Positions 1-11,564 of a DNA stretch of 64,000 bases are shown one piece after another. Source of the stretch: Dipteronia dyeriana. Its lineage: Eukaryota; Streptophyta; Magnoliopsida; Sapindales; Sapindaceae. Both the position numbers and the translations under genes were made by a program. The stretch spans positions 64,119,192 through 64,183,191 of the forward strand of contig CM065300.1 of NCBI GenBank assembly GCA_032871835.1, in the 5' to 3' direction. How positions within the stretch are numbered: position 1 is the stretch's first letter; each line of letters starts with the position of its first letter. The notes beneath the pieces were generated by a model, which was not told where the DNA came from, ran no database searches, and was given only the letters and a program-made list of their open reading frames with translations.

Positions 1-46
1 GGTTGCTTTGATGCACCTGGATGGACTTGGGAGGAACGAAGCCTCA
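1..46 (-). pseudogene. gag start of Tat-type gypsy element, cut by window edge
   Basis: Only the first ~15 codons of a minus-strand gag are inside the window. The start ATG (complement of 44-46) sits in the same MRL-type context as the gag starts at 8929 and 30652, and the following leader matches the leaders at 8930-9003 and 30653-30727. The rest of the element lies to the left of the window. It belongs with LTR A. Nothing can be said of its integrity. Confidence 0.6.
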
Positions 47-123
47 TAATTAACTGTAAAATAACAACTTATGAATATGAAAAAGATGGCGTGGAAGTTG
101 TTCCTGCAGACGATGCCAGAAAA
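47..123 (-). other. gypsy leader with primer-binding site (element A)
   Basis: Between LTR A and gag. Read on the minus strand the LTR edge is followed by a TGGCATCGTCTG-type block. The other copies read TGGCACCGTCTGTGGG and TGACATCGTCTGTGGG. The first nine bases resemble the complement of a plant tRNA-Asp 3' end (TGGCGCCGT), the primer commonly assigned to Athila/Tat elements. The tRNA assignment is from memory and the site is mutated. Confidence 0.55.
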
Positions 124-1377
124 TGATAATTGGGAAATTTGCTCAAGATGAGAAATTTCAACTAACACCACCCTCGAGACCACTACCACTGAGGTGGTGG
201 CCGGGGTCGGTACCTTTGATACCTGACTTGCTTAGATAGAAACAAATGTTTGAATGACATTAGCAAATGAGAGCTTTATTATTAATCACTCGTGGTATAC
301 AGAAATCTGTCATATACACTCACAATCTCTCTAGGGACATAGGAATGTGGTAAATTCATGCTTGTCGAATAGTAGATACAAATGATGGTCGTGTTCTGAT
401 CACATAATTTAGGCCCGACGTAATTCTCTTTCTTTTTCACTTTATTCCTGCCTATCCCTTTTCTATATCATGCTTGGACCTATTTATACTTATTCCAGGT
501 AGGTTTAAACTCGTGAATCACCCACCACGATTTTACGAATTCGTTCCCTCCTTATTGGGCAAGATTCCCTATTTGATAGTCATTGACTTCGAGTAGATTA
601 CGGACTCAAGATTATCGTAGGAGGAGATAAGTTTGTTTCCTCTTTGGAATTAAACTCTTGTCTCACAGGTATAGAGAATTTAATGTTCGTTATAACGTGG
701 ATATGATCTTGTGTGTATTCATGGCATGATTCTTCATGGAGGTCATCGAATTGGCTACTCGAGGTAGATCCATGCCTTAGTTCTGGTCTAAGAAGCTTGG
801 GACAACATTGTGGGCACTTATTAGGGGTAGTGTAGATTAGGCGAGATTCTTTTTTCATGTCTAGGTTGGTTACAAGTGTCCCTTATCGAATTGGAGCATC
901 AACTATGGCATGAATCCGACCCACTTAGAGACTTTCTCTATACATGTCTGGCGGGGACAGCGGGCTTCTGGAACGGTTGGTGGGCTTCTGGCTTAGGCTA
1001 CGAGTCAAATCTGACCTCGGGAAGCCTTGATCTTAAAGGAGCTCACTTTTGTTTGTGTCAGGCTTCACTTCGAGTGCTTCCTGAGCTCGGCGATCTTTCC
1101 TCGCTTTCATGGGGTAGTTTTGGAGCTCGACCCTAGGAACCAAGGTTCGAGGATAGGTCATCTCGAGAAGCCCGAGATCAAGTGTTCACGTGTGGGCTCG
1201 ACCTGGGCTTGCCTAACTTCACTCTTGATAGTTCTGAAGCCCGAGGATCCTTCCTCAATTCTGCATGGTAGTTGTAGAGCTTGCCCGAGGTCCCTTGAAT
1301 GGCGATTTCAGGCTTTGATTCGAGCCAGGAGAGTGGAAATTTTATCTTTGGTCCCTGGCCAAATTTTACTATTAACA
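124..1377 (-). repeat. LTR A, 5' LTR of a minus-strand gypsy element
   Basis: About 1.25 kb, starting TG and ending in the family signature GCTATTAACA (here ACTATTAACA). It shares with LTRs B, C, D, E and F a low-coordinate block 'gagaaatt..aacaccctcgagaccactacc' and the high-coordinate end 'ggtccctggccaaatttt'. Read on the minus strand it has a TATAAATA box near 482-489, so U3 is at the high-coordinate side. Because leader and gag lie on its low side, it is the 5' LTR of an element extending left. Confidence 0.85.
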
Positions 1378-2479
1378 GAATCAAATAATCTCATTATTCA
1401 ATTAATTCTCGAATAGATTTGTCACTTTCGTATCACAATTAATTGGACAATCCAATTAATTATCCAAGACCCTTGTTACCTAAATCGATCGGGCTAGTAA
1501 GGGGACCTAATGGATACATAATATTTTGAGCTCCAATAATCATCGAAAATATTAATTAAACTCTTTAATTAATATTCCTTGATTATTAACTCCGGTGTTA
1601 TTCCACTAAATACCCGAAAATGCACTCTCTCAACTGTATATGTTTTTACACAGACCAGCTCGGTGTCTATCGATATAGTTATTACACATGATGTAATCCT
1701 CCGCAGTAGTTCATAATTAGAGTTGGGTCATAATATCCATCGTACCCCTCCAATTACATATATCCTTTAAGTACCGTTGTTTCTCAAATAAACAATAAAT
1801 CCTATTTCCACACGGAACTAAGAGAGCACTTATATTGTCTAAGCACCGAATAAACTCTTAAGGAAACTACCATCTACTTTTCACAAGAATGAGTGGATTC
1901 TACTATTGTGTACAAACCTTCAGCCATAAGTCAAACCGTAGTCCTAACATTTAGAGTATATTGATTAGAAACTGCTTTCAACCTCACCAATGGTATATAA
2001 AAGACCATGATCTAACCTAAAGGAGTCAATAAGACACTCAGAATTAAGATCACCTATATATAGCCATCATTAGTTGATATATATGAATCTCATCGGTAAA
2101 CGAATCTTGGTGAGAGATTCATATAGATCATGGGCCAGTCCTAATGATCACATCATACAAGGTGCCTCTATTATCATATCTCATATGAATGATTCAGGAT
2201 AGAATCACCGTATATTACGGAATGGACTGCAAATATAGATTAACCACAAATGAAGTACCTAACTTTATTTGCTATCTTTGGACTCTTTAGATTGCATGCC
2301 TCCCACAGTATCCATCTGTATATGACACTCATATACACAGTTCGAGATTACATCTGTCAATCTAGGATGTTAATATGCACAAGTTATAAAATAAACAACA
2401 CAATAAGAATGAATTGAACTGTTTTTTTTATTTCATAAATCCATTTACAATTTACATCTTTAGGGCATAAACTCCAACA
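1378..2479 (-). repeat. partial long LTR (left copy) of a gag-pro element
   Basis: Read on the minus strand it begins at 2479 with TGTTGGAGTTTATGCCCTA, a start common in plant LTR elements, and runs about 1.1 kb to the edge of LTR A. Its low end (tcaaataat...gtcactttcgta...aattggacaatcc) matches 5490-5580, so the same LTR is present twice. This copy keeps the start and lacks the end. No purine tract is visible at 2480, so the boundary with the coding block next to it may itself be rearranged. Confidence 0.6.
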
Positions 2480-3399
2480 AACCGAAGGTAGTTTGACTAG
2501 ATAGGTATGTTCATTCTTTTTTACTACACAAATGGGTGCCAAAGACTTTTCTAACTTTCCTTTCCTTTCCCTTTTTGTCCTCATTTGGTCCACTAAATCC
2601 TTCATAACCCATCTTAGCTTTTCTTAGGTTCTTTCTAGACCTATCTTGATTTTCATTAAACTTTTGGAACTTAAAGTAATGGGCCTTAATGTGCCCTTTC
2701 TTCGAAGAAAGGGAACAAGTAAAATGGTGATAAGAAAAACTCCCTCTATATTCATTGCCAAGAGGACCTTGGTGTTGCCTCCTTTTAAGGGGTCTTCACT
2801 TCCCTTTCAACTTTGTCAAGTTGGACTATGAAGTCACATTCCTTAACCCTGATGATTTTCAATGCATCCTCTTTCATTCTCAATTGCTCATTGACTTCCT
2901 TTAAGGCATTTGCTTTTTGTTCCACTTTTATCATTAATCTCCTAGTGTTTCTTGCATATTCCTTTTGGAACTCTTCTGAAAGCCTTGCATATTTCACTAG
3001 GTCCTTCAATTTTGACTTCTTCTTCTCTTCAAGGCTCTCGATTTTCTCTCCAATCCCTAAACATTCTTTCTTAAAATCCCATTTTTCATCTTGAGAAGCT
3101 TCACTTTAAGTTGTGGCTTCTTGTTCTCTTTTTCAATTTTACAATCTTTATCTACTTCTTCAAGCATTTGATCATCAAATATCACTTCTTCCATCTTCAA
3201 TGCATCTTTCTCTTCAACACCATCATGATTGCCTTCTTCTATCTCTATGGCTAACTCAAAAGCCTTCACCAGCTCACAAACCATGTTTTTTTTCTTCCTG
3301 CTCTTTGGTACTTCCAACATGAAACACCCTTATTCAATCCTTCTTCCGATCCATTCACATAAAATTCAACTGCTCTTCCACCAAAGCTGAAAAGAAACT
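2480..3399 (-). pseudogene. coiled-coil region downstream of protease, gypsy remnant
   Basis: Minus-strand pieces read as charged helical protein: residues rich in K, E and L at 3320-3057 and at 3009-2785. This is consistent with a coiled coil. They lie just after the protease remnant where RT would be expected, but no RT motif is visible. The pieces are in different frames and separated by stops. They may be a non-homologous tail of a gag-pro element or a rearranged gag. I do not recognise a named family. Confidence 0.4.
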
Positions 3400-4838
3400 G
3401 CCTTAAAACCATGTTCACAACCATCTCTACTGAGGCCATGCATGACCTTCCAAAAAGCATTTTCCAATCCCTCTCGTGGGATTTATTTTCTTTACCCTAT
3501 AATGTCACAAAATCTACTGGGACCTTCAGTCCATGTATATCCAACTGCACATCCTCAACTACACCATATGGAGTATTTGGAGAGTTGTTCGTCAGCTTGA
3601 GTGTCATGGTGGTCAGCTTGATGGACCGAATCTTCAACTATTGGCACACTTGCAAAGGCATCATATTAATGCTTGCACCCATATCAAGCACTACTCCCAT
3701 TCTTTCTGAATATCCTATAGTGTCCTGAATAATAAATCTACTTGGGTCTTCTAGCATTAAGGGAACGGTCTCCCACACCATATGCTCATTTCCCTTTGTA
3801 ACCATCACTAACTCATCCAACACCTCACTCTTAGAATATTAAAAAACCTCCTCTAAATCTGGTGTAACATCTTCCTTAATTAACTTCTCACTCTCACCCT
3901 AAACTACCTCCAACACCTTAGTATGCTCATTGGTACTTGTAGATTCACCATTGTCTTGCTTATGTAACGCATCCGTAATCTAGGTCATCGGAGTCTCTAA
4001 TCTCCGAATGGAAGCATCCATACTATTGGACCTTTTGTCGTTTGTCAGCATATAACTCTTCAGTAACTACTCATTTACACTTTGAGAATTTCTCATGGCT
4101 ATGGAAGCCTCCTCAGTTGTCTAATGATGTGCCTAAATTTTTCCCCAAAAGACATGGTCTTTGGTTGGTATTGGTTTGTCTTAGAGTTGAAGTTTTTCTT
4201 TGAGTTGTTGCTTGTTCCCCCCCACTGGTTATTGTTGATTGAACCTCCTTGATTGTTGTACATGTTGAACCCCTGATTTTGGTACCCTTGGTAGATGTTT
4301 GCATTGTTGTTGTTGCTCTAGGAGAAATTAGGGAAGTTTCTCCAACCTGGGTTTCAGCTGTTGGAGAAAGGGTCATTCCTCTGCCTCTGGAATCCTCTTA
4401 ACACTAGAGCCTCCTCCTATTCTATTTGCCTCTCAATTCCATTCATGGTATCATCTGAAATTTGGTTAACTTGGCCATTTGGCTTGAACTTGTTCTTCAC
4501 TAAATCCTTCACTGACCGCATTTCTTCAGTCATTATGTACATTTCTAATGTTATGCATGCGCCACTATCTTTCTCTAGCTTTCCACCTCTCCTAGTGTTT
4601 GATGTTCTTTGCTGTGTGTTTTGAACCAATTTCTTTAAAATTTAATATACCTCTGAAGTTCTCTTGTCTGCGATTGTCCCTCCACAAGTATTATCCACCA
4701 TCATTTGAGTAATAGTGGAGAGACCATCATAGAAGGAAGTGACCTTCAACTCATCATGGTAAGTATGGGGTGGAACCTGTGCTAGCAATATGTGGAACCT
4801 CTCCCATGCCACATGGAAGGGTTCTCCTATAGGAACCC
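3400..4838 (-). pseudogene. degenerate Athila-like gag and retropepsin
   Basis: Reading the minus strand from 4838: a gag capsid segment (EPFHVAWERFHILL, then SFYDGLSTITQMMVDN), a linker, the conserved NPGWRNFPNFS block near 4330-4350, then a retropepsin at about 3725-3640 with the active-site-like VLDMGASINMMPLQV (D-M-G in place of the usual D-T/S/L-G) and the following GVVEDVQLDIHGLKVPVDFV and MLFGRSCMA segments. Stops interrupt gag, for example just after ERQIE near 4417 and in place of W in NSW-NPGW. The N-terminal half of gag is missing at 4838. The order and motifs fit Athila/Tat gypsy elements; no RT, RNase H or integrase follows, so it is a gag-pro-only relic. Confidence 0.75.
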
Positions 4839-5581
4839 GGATTTAGTAAAAAAAATTATGCAACGTATAAACCACATACAATATACAAGAATATAGAATG
4901 CGTGTTAGATCATACCCTTGAAGATCTACTCATTCGTTTCTTTAAGATTTATTCTGATTAGAAATAACCAATTCTTTCTCGTTATGTCCTGTGATCCAGT
5001 AACTGTGTGTGGACACATCACGATCAACAAGGAACTAGAAGAGGATGCAGAAGCTTGAAGAAAACTCGTTTTTTTCTTGCTATGTTCGACGATCACAAGG
5101 AATTTTTTTTTTCGGTACAAAGTTACCTAGACCTTCTAGGGTTTTTGTTTGCTCTGTGTATTTGGTTTAATGACACAGTAAGTCTATATCCTAGTTATGT
5201 TAATATATCTATATATATTTAATAACAAGATACATATCTTTTTCAAATATATCTCAATATATTAAAAATATATTTGTATTTAAGTGTCCTAGGTGAAATA
5301 GGTATCTAACTCCCACTTAACCCTAGTTGACTTAAACTTAAATACTAGACTAACTAATGAATAAAATAATCTAATTATGTTAATCTTTATCTTAGTCAAG
5401 ATTTGAATCTGCAACCTCCATTTAATAATCAATTAATAATTCATAGTTATTAATTCATTTAATTAAATAATCTAATTAATTAATTAATTAATAATATATT
5501 TATCAAATAATATTATTTTTCAATTAATCCCTGACTATATACATGTCACTTTCGTAACACATTTAATTGGACAATCCAATT
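4839..5581 (-). repeat. partial long LTR (right copy), 3' portion
   Basis: AT-rich block between the gag fragment and LTR B. Its high end (5490-5580) matches the low end of 1378-1450, so it is probably the missing 3' part (R/U5) of the same LTR, read on the minus strand. The start of this copy has been lost at the LTR B junction (5582). Alternative: an unrelated AT-rich insertion sharing only ~85 bp. Confidence 0.5.
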
Positions 5582-6753
5582 TGTTAACCAAAAATTTACT
5601 CGAGGTGAGAAATTCCAATTAACACCCTCGAGACCACTACCATGGAGGTGGCGGCCGGGTCGATACCTTTGATACCTAACTAGTTCGAACAAAGGTGGGT
5701 GTTTAAATGTGAATACAATGAAAATGAGAATATAGCTCTTTATTATAGATCGTGTTTGCCAAACAAAAATCTTTCAAACACTCTCATTCTCGTTAGGGTA
5801 CAGTTGGGTGGCAACTTCGTGCCTGTCGAATAGTAGAATACAACGACAATAATGTTCTGATTACAAAATTTAGGCCAAGAATTGACCCTTACTCACCCTT
5901 CTGTTTTTTTCTATTGGTTGTCGATTCCCCTCTTAGTGCATACTTGACCGTATTTATACACAGTCCAAATAGGTTAAATTTGTGATTCTCCCGCCATGAT
6001 TATCTGAATCCAATCCCTCATTATCGGGCGGGATCTTTTATTTTGAATGTTGTTGAATGTTATCTAATGACGGAATTGAGAATATCTTTAGCGATAAGTT
6101 TGTTTCCTCTTTGGACTAAAACACTTGCCATGCACGTATGCGGTGTTTGAACGTTCAATAGAGTGTGGATATGATCCTGTGTGTCTTTAGTGTGATTGCT
6201 CATGGAGGTCGTCAAGCATAATGTTCACTGTTTCATAGAGCGAGGTAGATTCGTGCCCTGGTCTTGGTACTAGAGTTTGGCTAGACCTTTCCAAGTCCCT
6301 TTAGAACCTGAGATGGCAGCACGGGCGCTCTTTGGAGGTAACAGATCTTTAATGAGCTTCATCCCACTGGTCCAGATGGGTTAGAATCTTCTTTCGGAGA
6401 GACAAAACAATACTCTAGTGCAAGTTGAGTGCTTAATGGGTCTCTCTCTTAGCTTAGAGAGGATGGCTAGCTTCTGGAGAAGTTACGAGGTAGCTTTAAC
6501 CTCGGGGAGCCTGGACCGTCGCATATCGGGCTTCCTTTGAGTTTTTATTTTGGTGTAAGAAGCTAGATAAGATCGTGATGGGCCCCACCTTGGGTGTCCC
6601 AAAGCTCAACGATCTTTTCTCACATTTACAAGGTGATCTACCCAGCTCGACCCTAGGATCCATGGTTCCATGGTGGGTAATCTCAGGCTTGGATTCGAGC
6701 TAGGAAAGCGTAGAATTTCCCTTTTGGTCCCTAGCCAAATTTGGCTATTAACA
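5582..6753 (-). repeat. LTR B, 3' LTR of a minus-strand gypsy element
   Basis: About 1.17 kb, TGTTAACC...GCTATTAACA. Right of it is 'gaagtcccctct', which on the minus strand reads agaggggacttc immediately before TGTTAA: a polypurine tract. That makes this the 3' LTR. The minus-strand TATAAATA box lies near 5953-5960. Flank on the low side is ccaatt. It does not match the flank right of LTR C (gtaac), so B and C are not a simple insertion pair. Confidence 0.85.
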
Positions 6754-6765
6754 GAAGTCCCCTCT
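6754..6765 (-). other. polypurine tract next to LTR B
   Basis: Reads agaggggacttc on the minus strand and abuts the LTR start TGTTAA. The same tract abuts LTRs E and F. Confidence 0.7.
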
Positions 6766-7015
6766 GAATTGAACACCGATGATTGAGTTAGAGTTGGAGT
6801 TAAATTTCCTATTTTAAATGAGAAATTTTCCCTTCTTCATCATTACCAAGAATATTGGTGGAATTCTTCTCATTATTTGCATAAGTGACGTGGCGAGCAT
6901 AGGCCGGTGCATTCCCTAAAATAATTCGGCTACGTTACGACCGATCCTAAGATTCTAGGCAATCCTACCTAAGATCTTGCTTCTGCGTCGTCGACGTCAT
7001 CAATTTAACCACTCC

Positions 7016-7023
7016 TATTTAAA
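7016..7023 (+). promoter_or_regulatory. TATA-like box of antisense gene (copy B)
   Basis: TATTTAAA, 141 bp upstream of the ATG at 7157. The same spacing occurs upstream of the two other antisense-gene starts (49633 and 37978). Confidence 0.45.
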
Positions 7024-7156
7024 CCGGCTATTTCACCCTCTTCCTTGCACTTTCTCTTTTTTCAAATTTCAAATTCTCGACGAAGAAAAATTTCCTCTCA
7101 ATCAGCACTTCATCTCCTTCCTTTTCTTTTGTCGAACTCGCAAGTCTTATTCTGCC

Positions 7157-7187
7157 ATGTCGAAAGCCAGCCATAACTCCACTTTCT
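7157..7187 (+). pseudogene. first codons of antisense gypsy gene, truncated
   Basis: ATG followed by SKASHNS, matching the start of the copies at 49772 (MSKSSHDF) and 38126 (MSNSDHDS). Homology stops at about 7187, where the sequence passes directly into a minus-strand gag. This is therefore only the 5' stub of the gene. The downstream part could be the block at 10249-14436, displaced by the 7188-10248 segment, but that is inference. Confidence 0.55.
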
Positions 7188-8929
7188 GAATATTGTCCCT
7201 GACCTACTGCAAGAACTCTATCAAACATCCTCCTCTTATCAGAGCCTCGATTTGATTACGCAGGTTATAGCACTCTGAAGTGTTGTGTCTCATATCTTCA
7301 TGGAAGTCGCAGTACTTATATCGATTTCTCATATCAACAGGAGCTTTTATGGGTACGGGCTTTTGTAGTTGTCCCTTATCCCGAATGGAAAGATAAATTA
7401 TTTCACGGGATGCATTTATGGGGGTGTAATGATCGTAACCTCTCTCATTTAGAGCTATAGGGCTACCGTCATATAAGGAGGAGGCGAACCCCGCAGAGGA
7501 GTTCCCCTTGCTGGAAACCTCTTTGGCCTAGGTTGAGAAATGGGGAAACGGTTCGTCGACCTATTGGGGGGTTTGTTTTGGTTTTTTTGAGCTGGCTCTG
7601 GCTTGGGTGCTTCCTTCTTCTATGGCTTTGCCGTTCTCATATTGTCATGTTCCATCTTGATCCTAAGTTGCTGATCAATTTCGACTTGCTCTAGAACACG
7701 ATCATAGGCCTCCTAGTAGGTCTCCGGAGGTCACTTGGCAAAGGATTGAAAAAGCTTGCACGCCCACAGGTTCCTTCTGGAATAGGTCAGGGTTTCTTTC
7801 TCAACGAAGACCCCCATCTAGATGACTTCCTTATGGAAATGTTTAACATATGACTGGAGCGTCTCATTTCAGTCCTGAATCACATATTGTAGGTGTATTG
7901 GGTTCTTCGAACGCGGTTTGACCCCTTAAAACTGAGAGCAAAAATCGGTTGACAGCTTTGTAAACAAATTTATGCTACCAGCTGGCAGCTTCCGGAACCA
8001 AGTCTTGGCGTAATCACTCAGGGTGGTAGGAAATATCCTGTACATGGCAGACCTGGTGATATTTTGGACTTCCATTTGTTGGACAAAGCTTTCAAGGTTG
8101 CTTAAGGGGTCTTCTGTTTTAGAAAATTTATCGGTCGGCATCTTGAATTTAGGCGGGAGCTCCACCTCCCAGATCCTTCTGGTGAAGAGAGCGTTCATCT
8201 CGCTCAACGGATCTTTCTTATCCTCCTTGTGCATTCCCGCCTTCATCAGTTGGACCTCTTTCTGCAGTCTTATCAACTGATCTCTCAGGCGTTTGTTTTC
8301 GGGTTTCTTTGAGTTGACCTCGGATTCCTCATTATCGGATTCCTCCGATGAGCTGGCGACCTCCACCCGGTCATTTTTATGAGCGGGGTCTGCTCGGGGG
8401 CTTTTTCAGCTACCTTCTTCTCTAGCCAGGTCTTCTCTTCCTAAGGCCATCGAATTATAAGCCTCTTGTTGTTCCCGCGGTAAGGCATCTGCTACAGATT
8501 TAACTCATCTGGGTTGGTAATGTGATTGTTTACCCTTAACAGAGGGCATGAGACCTAATCTATCCCGGATTGAAGGTTGAAGCTCGGCCTCCTCGCCGGC
8601 GGGCTCCAAAGGAAGAGGTCCTAGGCGATCGAAGGCAGTTATCCTGGTTCTGGGCCTGCTCGACTCCCCTTGTGTGATAGGTTTGCTGGCTAGACCGCAA
8701 TGCTCTCAGCGAGCTGATGAAGGCAGATATTTTCCACAAGGGTCGCCGCATGTTGATCGAGCATGGCTTGGCTTATCATAGGAGGACCAGAAGCCCGCAC
8801 AAGGGTTGGCTAGACCTGAATTTTGCTACGGTGCCCAGATTTTTTTCCTTTCTTTAGGGTTTTTTTCTTTGATGTCACTAAAGGCTGTTCCAAAGCCTCG
8901 GGTTGTCCCTGTAAGGAGCGGAGCCTCAT
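7188..8929 (-). pseudogene. gag of Tat-type gypsy element, with stops
   Basis: Minus-strand gag from ATG at 8929 (MRLRSLQGQ, basic KKG-rich N-terminus). The Retrotrans_gag capsid segment lies at 8366-7926, with FKMPTDKFSKTEDPLSNLES, FPTTLSDYAKTWFRKLPAGS and LSTDFCSQF. Then comes a basic linker and a CDFHEDMRHNTSEC knuckle-like motif near 7300 that has lost the GH of the usual CxxHxxxGHxxxxC. Stops and frameshifts occur throughout. The frame is cut at 7188, where it meets the 5' stub of an antisense gene; protease and all pol are absent. Confidence 0.8.
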
Positions 8930-9003
8930 AATTATTGTAAAACAATAAATTTGTAAATGTAAAAATAACGGTGTTGTTTGTTCCCACAGACGGTGCCAAA
9001 AAG
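8930..9003 (-). other. gypsy leader with primer-binding site (element C)
   Basis: Minus strand: LTR edge, then TTTTTGGCACCGTCTGTGGG, then AT-rich leader to the gag ATG at 8929. TGGCACCGT is close to the complement of a tRNA-Asp 3' end. Confidence 0.6.
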
Positions 9004-10248
9004 TTTTAACGGGAAATTTGATCAATATGAGAAATTCCAACTAACACCCTCGAGACCACTACTACGGAGGTGGTGGCCTAGGTCACTACCTTAGATACCT
9101 GATCTGTTAGGATAGAAATGAATATTCGAATACTACTATGATGGCAAATGAGAATTTTTATTATTGATCACTTATGGTACATAGAAATCTCTCAAATACA
9201 CTCACAATCTCTCCAGAGCATAAGAGGGTGGCAACCTCGTGCCTATCGAATAGTAGATAAAATGGTAGCCGTGTTCTGATCACTGAATTTAGGCTCGGTT
9301 TAATTCTCTCAATCTCTGTTCTATCTGTTGATCTATGTGTGTGTTGCTTCTGTCATCGCACCTCCACCTTACCTCTGTGTTTTCTCGTAATTATACGTGG
9401 TCTAAGTAATTTGAACGGGTGTATCCTTGCCATGATTCTCTGAATCTGTTCCCTCCTTATCAGGCGGGATCCTCCATTTAAAAGTTATTGACTTCGAATA
9501 AATAACGGACTCAAGACTATCGTTGGTGGAGATAAGTTTGTTTCCTCTTTGGACTCAATCTCTTGCCTTACACGTATGCAAAGTTTTTATGTTGGTTAGA
9601 GTGTAGATATGATCTAGTCCTATGCCTTAGTTCTGGTCCCAGAAGCTTGGGACGACCTTGTGGGCACTTTTTTGGGGTAGTGTGGATTAGGCGAGTTTCT
9701 TCTTTCATGTCCTGATAGGTTACAAGTGCCCCTTAGCGAATTGGAGCATTAGCAATAGCATGATTCTGATCCACTTATAGGCTCTCATTCGTATCTGGTG
9801 GGGATAGGGGCTTTTGGAAAGCTTGGTAGGCTTCTGGTTCAGGCTACGAGTTAAATTTGACCTTGGGAAGCCTTAATCTGGAAGGAGCTCACTTTGTTTG
9901 TCGGGCTTTACATCGAGTGCGTCTTGAGCTCGGAGACCTTTCCTTACTTTTATGGGGTGGTTTTGAAGCTCGACCCCAAGAACCGGGGTTCCAAGATAGG
10001 TGATCTCGAGAAGTCTAGATCACCACGTATCGGGCTATGTCCTAATTTCAAGGTAGGTATGAGGAGCTTGACCTGATCGTGACAGGCTCCATTCCTGATA
10101 GTTCTGAAGCCCTAAGACCCCTCCTTACTTCCACGGGGTATCTTTATGGCTCACCCGAGGTTCAATGAATGGTAAACTTGGGCTTTGAATTGAGCTAGGA
10201 GAGTAGAAAATTTCTCTTTGGTCCCCTAGTCAAATTTTGCTATTAACA
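9004..10248 (-). repeat. LTR C, 5' LTR of a minus-strand gypsy element
   Basis: About 1.25 kb. The low end reads ttttaac (TG mutated to TT) and the high end TATTAACA. The leader and gag lie on its low side, so it is a 5' LTR. Its high edge abuts the antisense gene of element D at 'gtaacactgagcc'. The homologous intact stretch at 59624 reads gtaatcaacactgagcc, so LTR C has landed in or recombined with that gene. Confidence 0.85.
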
Positions 10249-10775
10249 GTAACACTGAGCCATCTTGTTCTATTTTGTTGATTAGCTCGACTCTGGCGAC
10301 TTTGTTCTCTTTTTTTTAACAAATTTGTTGTTACTCCAGCTTCTCGTGAAACCCAACAAGCTTCATTTATTATTGCTCTGTCCTCCTCCCAGTACAGGTG
10401 TAAGATGTCGCTCCTTGAATCTTAGGCTGCCAAGGTGTGGGGTAAGGGGCCTCTGTTTCTCAAGCCACTGATGTTGTAATGACATCTTCTACTCTAGTTG
10501 TCCCTACCTCTACTTCTGTTCCTGTCACCCCCGCTTCTAATTTATTAGACACTTCTGTCTCTCCATCTACATTCCTAGCCCCTCGAGCTTCAAACGACCT
10601 CGAGGCTGGTGTTGAAGGGGTTTCCATTGTTCCCCCATAAAATCAGTCTGACTATGCCTCTCTAGACGAGGTCTTAGGGTAATTCGTTGCTTCATAGCCC
10701 GGGGGCAGTCTTTCTATAATGACTTCGATGCCCGTAGATATTTCGATCACCAAAAGATCTGTCTTATTGGTCGAG

Positions 10776-10845
10776 GTAATCATCGTCTTTTATCTTCTTA
10801 TGCAATAGTTTTGTTCATCACTTCCTAATTTCAACTCTTTTACAG
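10776..10845 (+). other. phase-0 intron of antisense gene (copy D)
   Basis: GAG|GTAAT...TTTTACAG|GCC. Removing it joins LLVE to AFKFNV without changing frame. The homologous joins at 39713-39805 and 60229-60303 are at the same codon boundary. Confidence 0.7.
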
Positions 10846-10968
10846 GCCTTCAAATTCAATGTGGCCATGGGCCACCATGTGGCTTCTCTCCGTGATCGGG
10901 TAACCAAAGCTGAAGCTGAAGCTGAAGCTGAAGCTGAAGCTAAGCGGGCCATGGAGTTGTAGGTATGG

Positions 10969-11564
10969 TGTCACGGGGTGAAATTTCAGTTAGGCACACA
11001 TGTGCCTTGTAAGAGGGACACTAGAGCAAGTTCTTGGATGAACGTTGCCAAGTGTGAAGATGCGGAAGCAATTTAAAGTGGGGAAAGTCGGGAGAGGGTT
11101 GAAGTGGGGAGCCCAAAGGCAGAGGATCGGTGGGACTTGCGAAGGAAGACCATGATGCTCTGGATCAATAGAATGCTCATAAGTACTTTCAAAAATAAGA
11201 ATTGTATTAATGAAAGAATTCTAGGTTGGTTTACAAATGTGAGGGGTTGGCTATTTATAGGTGAGCTACCTCCTTAAGGAATGTTCTGGACTAATCTAGC
11301 CTAATATTGGAGATTAAGTCTCCAGAATATTCGACACCTAACTAGAATACTCTACATGTATATTTATGCCTTTACAAGTTTCTAGATTATTCTACACCTA
11401 TCTAGATAAGTACAAAAATTGTGTAAAGATGGTTAAGTTGCTAGAGACTTCCAGAAGCTTGACCAATGTTGGAATTATGGAGAGGCCTCTAGAATCTTCT
11501 AGGAGTTAGGTAGAGTAAGAGCCTTTGTTGGACTCCTAGGCTTGTAAGCTTGCGGCCTGTGACA
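10969..11564 (-). repeat. 3' LTR of the small LTR element
   Basis: 596 bp direct repeat of 12985-13621. It lacks about 40 bp near its low end that the other copy has (acccatacggcac...), and otherwise differs by scattered substitutions. Confidence 0.85.
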
